A DNA stretch of 5,175 nt from Myxococcales bacterium (GTDB lineage Bacteria; Myxococcota_A; Bradymonadia; UBA4248): the NCBI GenBank assembly GCA_004554395.1, contig SFMP01000129.1:1-5175 (forward strand), given 5' to 3'. A program made the position numbers and the translations under genes. Position 1 is the stretch's first letter; the number at the start of each line of letters is the position of its first letter. Below, piece after piece: positions 1 through 5,175 of the stretch. The notes beneath the pieces are model-generated. The model had not been told where the DNA came from. It worked only from the letters and a program-made list of their open reading frames with translations, and searched no databases.

Positions 1-16
1 ATTGCTCACCGCCCAC

Positions 17-69
17 TGCTAATTGCTAATTGCTAATTGCTAATTGCTAATTGCTAATTGCTAATTGCT
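17..69. repeat. Heptanucleotide tandem repeat array (TGCTAAT)n, about 7.6 copies
   Basis: Seven perfect copies of TGCTAAT start at 17, 24, 31, 38, 45, 52 and 59, followed by a partial TGCT at 66-69. All copies are identical. The word ATTGCTCA occurs on both sides (1-8 and 64-71), so a degenerate relative of the unit lies at the left edge and the array may belong to a longer repeat tract that begins before the window. Because 7 is not a multiple of 3, the array contains TAA in every forward frame and TAG in every reverse frame. Heptameric short tandem repeats are known in heterocystous cyanobacteria (STRR sequences), but this unit is not one I can assign to a named family. It ends 5 bp before the ATG of the DUF58 gene. 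Confidence 0.97.
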
Positions 70-74
70 CAGCC

Positions 75-1640
75 ATGCCCTATTCGCTCCCACAATCCCC
101 CGATTTCTCACACATCGCCATCACCCAGTTTCCCCACACGACGCCTCCCTACGCACGTCCAAAAGCTCGCTTTTTCTTCGGATTCATCGCCCTCGCTCTC
201 ATTGCATCGACGGTGGGCGCATTTGTATTTCCGACAAATTTTCTCAACATATTTGTATTTTCTGCATCATTTCTAACTATCGCCTTCATTGGATGCACTA
301 TTTTCTATTCAATAGCGCTGATTTCATGGCGCGCATTCCGAATCAAACGCATCGTTTTCGATCCAAAACTCGGCACGACGTCGATCGCCGTAGGCTCCTC
401 GACGATTCTCTCCATCGATCTACAAAACCCGCTCCCTTGGGCACTCACCATTGATCTCATATCGAGCGATCACACCGTCCACATCGGCATCGACGATAGC
501 CACACCTATCCCATACAAATACCTTCCAAAACCGCCATTCAACTCACTTTCACCGTCCACGCCAAATCTATCGGGCCCGCTGGCATCGTCGGTTTCTGCA
601 TCGTCCTTGGCGACGGTCACGACATGTTCCGAGGCGAAGCGCACGTCGAAACAAACCTCGACATCGACGTCGTCCCCGTCGAATCATTCCTACCAGCACG
701 ACAAAACCGCCTCATTCTAGCCCCATTCGCTCCCCCTCATTCATCCGCCCCACGCCCATTCTACACAGTCCCAATCGATGCCGAACAATTCGAACACAAG
801 CCCTACACGGCAGGTGATTCCATCCGACACATCGACTGGCGCGCACTTGCCCGTTCACGCCAACTCTACGTCTACAAGCCCATCCAAGCGCCACAAATCC
901 ACACATCTATCATCGTCGACGCCCGTAGCCTCATCGGCCAAACGACCGCGCCGAGCGACAACATCTTTGCCGGCGTCGCCGCCTTCATCGACCAAACTGC
1001 CAACGATTTCGCCTCATTCACCATCTACGTCGACGACCCGCGTTCCCCGGCTCCCACGCGCATTGCACACCACGCCACTGCCCCACAAGCCCATCGCGCC
1101 ATCTCTGCCGCCATCATCGATACACTCTCACTCCGCCCCACGCGACAACTCTGCAACGAACCATTTGCACGCACTCTAGCCAGCGATTTTCTGCGCTATT
1201 ACCAAGTCGATTTCACACGAAATGGATCTCTCGACATCGACGCGCTCTGCCTCTGGTTCCACCTCGAACGCCAGCGTATCGCCCACAGCAATACCCCGAT
1301 GCCACCATTCGACACCGCCATCCAAGACATCCCCATGCGGCGCAACTGGCCCGCTTCTACGCAAGCCCCAATCCCAATCGATGCTACCAAAACAATCGCG
1401 GCCATCGACGCTAACCACACCAACCGACTCTTTTGGTTCTCCGACTTCGCCGCCCCACTGCACATTTCGATGAACGCCACCACTCGGCAAACGCTCAGCC
1501 ATACTGCTGCCACCGCCATCGTCTGCCGACGCGCCAGCGACTCATTCTCGGCTACCACGCGCCAAAACGCCGCTCTACTCCCCACCATCGGCTTCGACGT
1601 CCTCACGGGGACGATTGACCAAAAAAAAGAGCCGTCGTGA
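75..1640 (+). CDS. DUF58 domain-containing membrane protein
   Basis: A 521-residue protein if translated from ATG 75. The N-terminus is hydrophilic. Two hydrophobic segments follow (about residues 32-54 and 56-84), then a basic stretch (WRAFRIKR). The DUF58 signature lies at about 244-260: Y244, G247-D248, R251, D254-W255-R256 and A259-R260, a close match to the family pattern Y-x-x-GD-x-x-R-x-I-x-W-x-x-x-AR. After it comes a strand-like segment ending in D282-A-R-S, where related proteins carry a von Willebrand A-like fold; the metal-site motif DxSxS is not intact. The region beyond about 290 is not recognisable to me. DUF58 proteins are usually encoded beside MoxR ATPases and transglutaminase-like genes, and their molecular role is poorly defined; no partner is visible here. 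There is no Shine-Dalgarno before ATG 75. A TTG at 51 in the repeat array is in frame but unlikely as a start. The next in-frame ATG is residue 184, inside the conserved part. The last codons lie in a terminator stem. Confidence 0.88.
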   Translation: MPYSLPQSPDFSHIAITQFPHTTPPYARPKARFFFGFIALALIASTVGAFVFPTNFLNIFVFSASFLTIAFIGCTIFYSIALISWRAFRIKRIVFDPKLGTTSIAVGSSTILSIDLQNPLPWALTIDLISSDHTVHIGIDDSHTYPIQIPSKTAIQLTFTVHAKSIGPAGIVGFCIVLGDGHDMFRGEAHVETNLDIDVVPVESFLPARQNRLILAPFAPPHSSAPRPFYTVPIDAEQFEHKPYTAGDSIRHIDWRALARSRQLYVYKPIQAPQIHTSIIVDARSLIGQTTAPSDNIFAGVAAFIDQTANDFASFTIYVDDPRSPAPTRIAHHATAPQAHRAISAAIIDTLSLRPTRQLCNEPFARTLASDFLRYYQVDFTRNGSLDIDALCLWFHLERQRIAHSNTPMPPFDTAIQDIPMRRNWPASTQAPIPIDATKTIAAIDANHTNRLFWFSDFAAPLHISMNATTRQTLSHTAATAIVCRRASDSFSATTRQNAALLPTIGFDVLTGTIDQKKEPS

Positions 1641-1657
1641 CCCACGACGGCTCTTTT
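1625..1657. terminator. Perfect 15-bp hairpin terminator shared by DUF58 gene and tRNA-Ser
   Basis: Bases 1625-1639 (AAAAGAGCCGTCGTG) are exactly complementary to 1643-1657, with a 3-nt loop ACC at 1640-1642. Read on the minus strand, the stem begins 5 nt after the tRNA 3' end and is followed by eight U (complement of A8 at 1621-1628, partly inside the stem). This is a classic intrinsic terminator for the tRNA. Read on the plus strand, the stem is followed by only four T, all of them the end of the stem itself, so termination of the DUF58 message is plausible but weaker. The left arm is coding sequence: it holds the final Lys-Glu-Pro-Ser codons, and the TGA stop (1638-1640) runs into the loop. 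Confidence 0.93.
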
Positions 1658-1662
1658 CTGAG

Positions 1663-1749
1663 CGGAGGCAGAGGGATTCGAACCCCCGGTACCCTCACAG
1701 GTACAACGGTTTTCAAGACCGCCGCTATCGACCACTCAGCCACACCTCC
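1663..1749 (-). tRNA. tRNA-Ser, anticodon UGA
   Basis: An 87-nt type II tRNA on the minus strand, 5' end at 1749. The acceptor stem is GGAGGTG paired with TGCCTCC (1664-1670), with two wobble pairs at its inner end and discriminator G at 1663. The D arm contains the GCT/AGC stem and the GTGG-type loop. The anticodon stem is GCGGT/ACCGT with loop CTTGAAA, and the anticodon UGA is the complement of 1713-1715. The long variable arm, GTACC/GGTAC with a 6-nt loop, is diagnostic of serine (or leucine) tRNAs. The T stem is GGGGG/CCCTC with loop TTCGAAT. CCA is not encoded, so it must be added after transcription. It decodes UCA and probably UCG. Its 3' end faces the DUF58 gene, 22 nt away. Confidence 0.97.
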
Positions 1750-1757
1750 GAAACGGG

Positions 1758-1786
1758 CTTTTACGCACTTCTCAGACGCGATGCAA
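1758..1786 (-). promoter_or_regulatory. Candidate promoter of tRNA-Ser
   Basis: On the minus strand TTGCAT (1786-1781) and TAAAAG (1763-1758) are separated by exactly 17 bp. They match the sigma-70 hexamers at 3/6 and 4/6 positions. A GC-rich CCCG follows the -10-like box, as in stable-RNA promoters, and A/T tracts lie directly upstream. The -10-like box is only 8 nt from the mature tRNA 5' end, so the leader would be very short. Hexamer matches are modest; the placement is inference. Confidence 0.38.
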
Positions 1787-1824
1787 CATTTTTTTGAAAA
1801 AAAACCGTCACATTTTTTTTTTAA
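1787..1824. promoter_or_regulatory. A/T homopolymer tracts between tRNA-Ser and comEC
   Basis: T7 (1789-1795), a single G, A8 (1797-1804), an 8-nt mixed spacer, then T10 (1813-1822). Read towards the tRNA, the tracts lie just upstream of the candidate -35 box and could act as an UP element that binds the RNA polymerase alpha subunit. Read towards comEC, they must lie in or just before its leader, since comEC starts only 33 bp after the T10 run. TTGAAA (1794-1799) is a possible -35 for comEC, but I find no convincing -10 at proper spacing. Confidence 0.4.
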
Positions 1825-1841
1825 CGACATGATTAGAACGG

Positions 1842-1848
1842 AAGGAGG
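1842..1848 (+). promoter_or_regulatory. Shine-Dalgarno of comEC
   Basis: AAGGAGG matches the anti-Shine-Dalgarno core in full and sits 8 nt before ATG 1857, which fixes that start. An earlier ATG at 1852 is only 3 nt away and opens a two-codon frame (ATG CCA TGA) whose stop overlaps the comEC ATG. It is too close to the Shine-Dalgarno to be the main start. Confidence 0.9.
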
Positions 1849-1856
1849 GCTATGCC

Positions 1857-4538
1857 ATGATAAACCCGTTCGAATTATCGCGTCTCTTAGACAAAACTCA
1901 CCACCTCAAAACGAAAAAAGACCCCATCGCACCATGGATCATCGGATCCCTATCGTGGGGCGGCGGCATCTATGCGCAAAAATCGATCGGCATACTGCCG
2001 CTCCCACCGAGCGCCGATGCACCCCATCGCGCACTCTACCACTTCATCGCCCAATTTGCGCCTTGGCTACTCGTCGCCATCATCGCCACAGGGCTCGCTC
2101 TTGGGCTGTGGGCTATCGCACGCAAACGACGACATAAAGCGACGATCCCACCACATTTGCGGCCAATCACCTATGCCCATTGGGCCCTGTTTGCCTTCAC
2201 CCTCGGGCTCATCGCCGCCCGCCCTGTCATCGTCCAATCGCCCCCCGAACTCACGCGTTGCACCATTACAGCCACGATCGAAGACATCCAACCCGGCACG
2301 ACACAAGCGACGATTGCAATCTCACAATACGCCTGCGACCAAACGGTCACCACCAAGCTCCACCCCGCCTCCAATGCCCGCATTTCGCTCATGCCCAACG
2401 AAGCCCAATCGCTTCGCATTGGCACGATAATTCAAGCCAATGGCACATTCTCGCGCTACAAAGGGCCAAACGTCCCCGGCGCTTTCGATGCCTCGACTTG
2501 GGCCAAAAACACGGGGCTTTCGGGCTTCTTTAAGCGAAATAAAACCGCTCCCGAAAAGCCATCCAAAAGCAAAACCGATCGTTCGACGACAAACAAGCAT
2601 TCCCAATCCCCAGCCGATTCGCCCCAAGCCTATACACCCCCACCGTTTGAATCACTTCTCATCATCAGCACGCCCAAGTGGAACCTGTTGAGCTGGCTCA
2701 ATGCCAAACGGCGATCTGCCTACGACATACTACAAGCCCACAGCAGTTCGGGCATCATGCCCGCGCTCATCTTGGGCACGACGCGCGGCATCGACGATGC
2801 CACGCGCGACGACTTCGGGCGACTCGGCATCGCCCACGTCCTCGCCGTTAGCGGCATGCATTTTGGCATCATCGCATTCCTCATCGTCGTCGCACTGCGA
2901 TGGCTCATTTCCCGTTCGCCATACGTCATGCGACGATGGGGGCGACGACGCCTATCGCTCTTGCTGATGTTCCCCATCCTATGCATCTATCTATTCTTTG
3001 TCGATGCGCCGCTCAGTGCACAACGCGCCCTCATTATGCTCGCCATGTGCAACCTCGGTCAAATTACAGGGCGCAAATGCGACAAAGTGCGAGCCTTTCT
3101 CTTTGCTGCCATCGTCATGACCGCCATCAATCCAAGCGTCATATTCTCGATCAGCTTCCAACTCTCTTTTGCCGCCGTCTTGGGCATTATATGGTGCACC
3201 GATTTCTACGCAAAATACGTCCAAATACACATTCTATCGCTCCCATTGCCCCAACGCATGACGAAGATCGTCGACTCTTGTGCCTCTGCCCTCATCATCA
3301 CGATTGCAACGTCGATGACGACAGCCCCCTTTGTGCTCTACCACTTCGGACAACTCCCCATTCTGGGCACTCTGACCAACCTCATCGTCATCCCATGGGT
3401 CACATTCATACTCATGCCCGCCATGATCGTCGCTACATTTGCCATCATTGCTCGCATTCCCATGCACGAACACATCGCCACCGTCGCCCAAAAGCTCGAA
3501 GACTACACATGCGCATTTGCGAGCTTTGCCAATGCACACATTCCCGTCGCCTGCATCGACGTTTTGCCCAATTTCGCCCTTAGCCTGGCGACTGCCGCCG
3601 TCGTTTGCCTCGTATGGATCCGCCTCCGCCCCACCAAATGGCGAATCTACCTAGCCATTATCCCCGCCATCGCCCTATCGATAGTCGTCGGCGCCTTTGC
3701 CATGGCACCACAGGCGTTGACCAAACCCAATGGCATACGCATGACTTTCGTCGCCATGGGGCAAGCCGATGCAACGCTCATCGAATTCCCTAACGGCAAA
3801 AACATGCTTATCGACGCTGGCGCTGAAGTCTCGCGACAATCCAATGCGACGCAAACGCAACTCATTCCATTTCTCGAGCAACGCGGCATTCGCACCATCG
3901 ATATATTCGTCATCACCCATTGGGATTACGACCACGTCGCCGGCATTCCACACCTATTCGAACAAAACGCCTTCACCATCGGCGAAATATGGCACAACGG
4001 CTTTGCCTCCGACGACGAACGCTGGCAACGCGCTATCGACCAAAGCGGCATACCATCGCAAAACATTCAACAACTCCCATCGAATCGATCATTCGGCAAT
4101 GCCAACATACATGTTCTATGGCCAAACCCGAGCTTCCCAATTACTGCAACAAACGACGATATCATCCCCACCAACGACACATCGATCGTCTTGCGCGTCT
4201 CGATCGGCCATTTCTCGGCACTTCTCATGGGCGATGCCCCCGAATCCATCGAACGACAAATCATGCTCTCCGATCCACAACTCACCGCCAACGCCACCGT
4301 CCTCAAAGCTGGCCATCACGGTTCAAAGACGTCTTCTTCAAAGCCCTATATCGCCCACGTCAACCCACGCTACGCCATCTTCTCGGTCGGTCCAAACAAC
4401 CGCTACAAATTCCCACACTTTGACGTCGAATCGACCTTCTTCGAGCAAAAAACTAAAATGCTACGTACCGATACAAACGGAACGATACAAATCACATCCG
4501 ATGGCTATAACATGCACATATCGACGATGTATCCATGA
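1857..4538 (+). CDS. comEC: ComEC/Rec2 DNA-uptake channel protein
   Basis: An 893-residue inner-membrane protein, somewhat longer than typical ComEC. It passes single-stranded DNA into the cytoplasm in natural transformation. Three hydrophobic segments (about 24-40, 67-88 and 106-121) precede the periplasmic OB-like DUF4131 domain (about 130-225), which ends in the family-like PGAFD...W...GLSGF stretch. A hydrophilic Lys/Ser/Thr/Pro-rich linker covers 226-265. The Competence membrane domain (about 285-615) shows the conserved GxAHxLAVSGMHFG segment (H327, H335) and the S-x-x-RA-x-x-M segment (R390). The C-terminal metallo-beta-lactamase-like domain (about 625-885) carries MGQAD (634-638), LIDAG (D653), THWDYDH (H688, D690, D692, H693), GD (D793), GHHGSK (H820, H821) and N-x-R-x-x-x-P-H (P853, H854). 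This domain has been proposed to act as a nuclease on the non-transported strand. Cys135 and Cys160 flank the periplasmic domain and could form a disulfide. All expected motifs are present and no frame break is seen. No comEA or pilus gene is visible in the window. Confidence 0.97.
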   Translation: MINPFELSRLLDKTHHLKTKKDPIAPWIIGSLSWGGGIYAQKSIGILPLPPSADAPHRALYHFIAQFAPWLLVAIIATGLALGLWAIARKRRHKATIPPHLRPITYAHWALFAFTLGLIAARPVIVQSPPELTRCTITATIEDIQPGTTQATIAISQYACDQTVTTKLHPASNARISLMPNEAQSLRIGTIIQANGTFSRYKGPNVPGAFDASTWAKNTGLSGFFKRNKTAPEKPSKSKTDRSTTNKHSQSPADSPQAYTPPPFESLLIISTPKWNLLSWLNAKRRSAYDILQAHSSSGIMPALILGTTRGIDDATRDDFGRLGIAHVLAVSGMHFGIIAFLIVVALRWLISRSPYVMRRWGRRRLSLLLMFPILCIYLFFVDAPLSAQRALIMLAMCNLGQITGRKCDKVRAFLFAAIVMTAINPSVIFSISFQLSFAAVLGIIWCTDFYAKYVQIHILSLPLPQRMTKIVDSCASALIITIATSMTTAPFVLYHFGQLPILGTLTNLIVIPWVTFILMPAMIVATFAIIARIPMHEHIATVAQKLEDYTCAFASFANAHIPVACIDVLPNFALSLATAAVVCLVWIRLRPTKWRIYLAIIPAIALSIVVGAFAMAPQALTKPNGIRMTFVAMGQADATLIEFPNGKNMLIDAGAEVSRQSNATQTQLIPFLEQRGIRTIDIFVITHWDYDHVAGIPHLFEQNAFTIGEIWHNGFASDDERWQRAIDQSGIPSQNIQQLPSNRSFGNANIHVLWPNPSFPITATNDDIIPTNDTSIVLRVSIGHFSALLMGDAPESIERQIMLSDPQLTANATVLKAGHHGSKTSSSKPYIAHVNPRYAIFSVGPNNRYKFPHFDVESTFFEQKTKMLRTDTNGTIQITSDGYNMHISTMYP

Positions 4539-4561
4539 CGACTACACCGCATCATCGTCGC

Positions 4562-4587
4562 TGGCGCGCTGATAGCAAGACGCGCCA
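4562..4587. terminator. GC-rich inverted repeat between convergent genes
   Basis: TGGCGCG (4562-4568) pairs perfectly with CGCGCCA (4581-4587) around a 12-nt loop. It lies in the 63-bp gap between the comEC stop and the stop of the minus-strand gene, where a shared terminator would be expected. No T run follows it on either strand, so it is not a canonical intrinsic terminator. It could slow polymerase, act with Rho, or protect the mRNA 3' end. Confidence 0.4.
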
Positions 4588-4601
4588 ATACGCATTGTCG
4601 A

Positions 4602-5174
4602 TTATTGGATAGAAAACGAATGTTCTCGATATTTAGCCTCAGAGCCTTCAAGTCGCAATACGGTCGCCTTGGCGTTACAAGAATATTCTAATGCTCCATC
4701 GTCATCGTAGTGATGATGCTCTTCGATATGAAATGCATTCCAATCGGTGAGATACCGCAATTTATCGCCTAAAAATAGATAATTGACGAAATCAGTTTCT
4801 ATATATTCAGTACCGGTTCCATCAGAAAAGTCTTCATATTTAACGGCAACATAGACACCACGCTCTCCATTGATAACGGATTCCTCGATTTTCTCGACGA
4901 CAGGAGAGTCTTCAAAGAGATGATCGAATGTTTTAACCTTGTAAATTCTTGCTTTTTTGTCGACAGGCGACACGAGATTGAGAAACGATACACTTACGTC
5001 GGAATCGTCGCATAAAACATGTTGAACGCCAATACCACTTGCAGTCTTGTTATCATTACCTATTCTACAAGTGAACGCCTCTTGAGAATTTGGATTGATC
5101 CTTGTAGGATTCTTATTGATATAAGCTACGAGTTTTTGTTCAAGATCGTCGGACGCATTTATTTTTAAGAACGG
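4602..5174 (-). CDS. Hypothetical protein, 5'-truncated by window edge
   Basis: The minus-strand frame with stop TAA at 4604-4602 stays open without interruption to the right edge, giving at least 190 residues; the true start is outside the window. A GTG at 4973 could be read as a start giving 123 residues, but 67 further codons upstream are open and look equally protein-like, so the longer reading is preferred. I do not recognise the family. The visible part is acidic and mixed alpha/beta in character, with no membrane segment. It begins with a likely helix (about 8-20), and strand-like alternations follow. It carries an unusual His/acid cluster, HIEEHHHYDDD, at about 149-159 (bases 4730-4698). 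Three cysteines (36, 55, 166) are visible. Composition differs from the two forward genes: GC is about 38-47% in sampled lines and the C bias is absent. It converges on comEC. Confidence 0.75.
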   Translation of the reverse strand, partial: PFLKINASDDLEQKLVAYINKNPTRINPNSQEAFTCRIGNDNKTASGIGVQHVLCDDSDVSVSFLNLVSPVDKKARIYKVKTFDHLFEDSPVVEKIEESVINGERGVYVAVKYEDFSDGTGTEYIETDFVNYLFLGDKLRYLTDWNAFHIEEHHHYDDDGALEYSCNAKATVLRLEGSEAKYREHSFSIQ

Positions 5175-5175
5175 A

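Noticed and set aside
17..69. CRISPR array
   Set aside because: The repeat is 7 bp and contiguous with no spacers; it is a simple tandem repeat.
51..74. TTG at 51 as the start of the DUF58 gene
   Set aside because: It lies inside the heptamer array, has no Shine-Dalgarno, and is open only because the array ends before the next TAA in that frame. ATG 75 is the simpler choice.
1199..1735. 178-codon open frame on the minus strand
   Set aside because: It is antisense to the DUF58 coding region and crosses the terminator and most of the tRNA-Ser gene; no recognisable protein features.
2900..3583. 227-codon alternative forward frame inside comEC
   Set aside because: Its His/Arg/Cys-rich sequence is what a shifted reading of the C-rich comEC sequence gives, and the comEC frame is intact throughout.
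3769..4572. 267-codon alternative forward frame overlapping the comEC 3' end
   Set aside because: Ser/Thr/Pro/Arg-rich product of a shifted frame over the intact metallo-beta-lactamase domain; no ribosome site and no domain features.
4602..4973. A complete 123-residue gene starting at GTG 4973
   Set aside because: The frame remains open for 67 more codons to the window edge with similar composition, so this is more likely the 3' part of a longer gene.
4799..4993. 64-codon open frame on the minus strand
   Set aside because: It is a shifted reading of the right-hand gene, whose own frame is longer and open to the edge.

Overview
The window is bacterial chromosomal DNA. It carries a DUF58-family membrane protein gene (+), a tRNA-Ser(UGA) gene (-), a full-length comEC competence gene (+), and the 3' part of an unrecognised gene (-) that runs off the right edge. 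I can see no phage, insertion sequence, CRISPR or toxin-antitoxin features. The organism cannot be named from this. The two forward genes are moderately GC-rich (about 48-62% in the lines I counted), strongly C-biased on their coding strand and rich in ATCG/TCG words. The tRNA lacks an encoded CCA.

Layout. Bases 17-69 hold a heptanucleotide tandem array (TGCTAAT, 7.6 copies) that ends 5 bp before the likely ATG of the DUF58 gene (75-1640). The last codons of that gene form the left arm of a perfect 15-bp hairpin (1625-1657). This hairpin terminates the convergent tRNA-Ser gene (1663-1749, minus strand) and probably the DUF58 transcript as well. A 107-bp A/T-tract-rich intergenic region (1750-1856) separates the tRNA from the divergently transcribed comEC (1857-4538), which has a textbook Shine-Dalgarno. 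A 63-bp gap with a GC-rich inverted repeat (4562-4587) follows. Then comes the convergent minus-strand gene, whose frame is open from its stop at 4602 to the window edge at 5174.

How the genes relate. ComEC is the inner-membrane channel for single-stranded DNA uptake in natural transformation. DUF58 proteins usually sit with MoxR-type ATPases and transglutaminase-like genes, but none of these is visible here. Nothing suggests that the four genes form one pathway. Two are convergent pairs and the tRNA lies between, so each probably has its own transcript.

The points most worth a second look are the heptamer array (a stop in all six frames, with promoter-like words in register and no Shine-Dalgarno for the next gene), the CDS-embedded terminator, the ComEC variations, and the compositionally distinct unknown gene at the right edge. 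I do not see a clear new multi-gene system.
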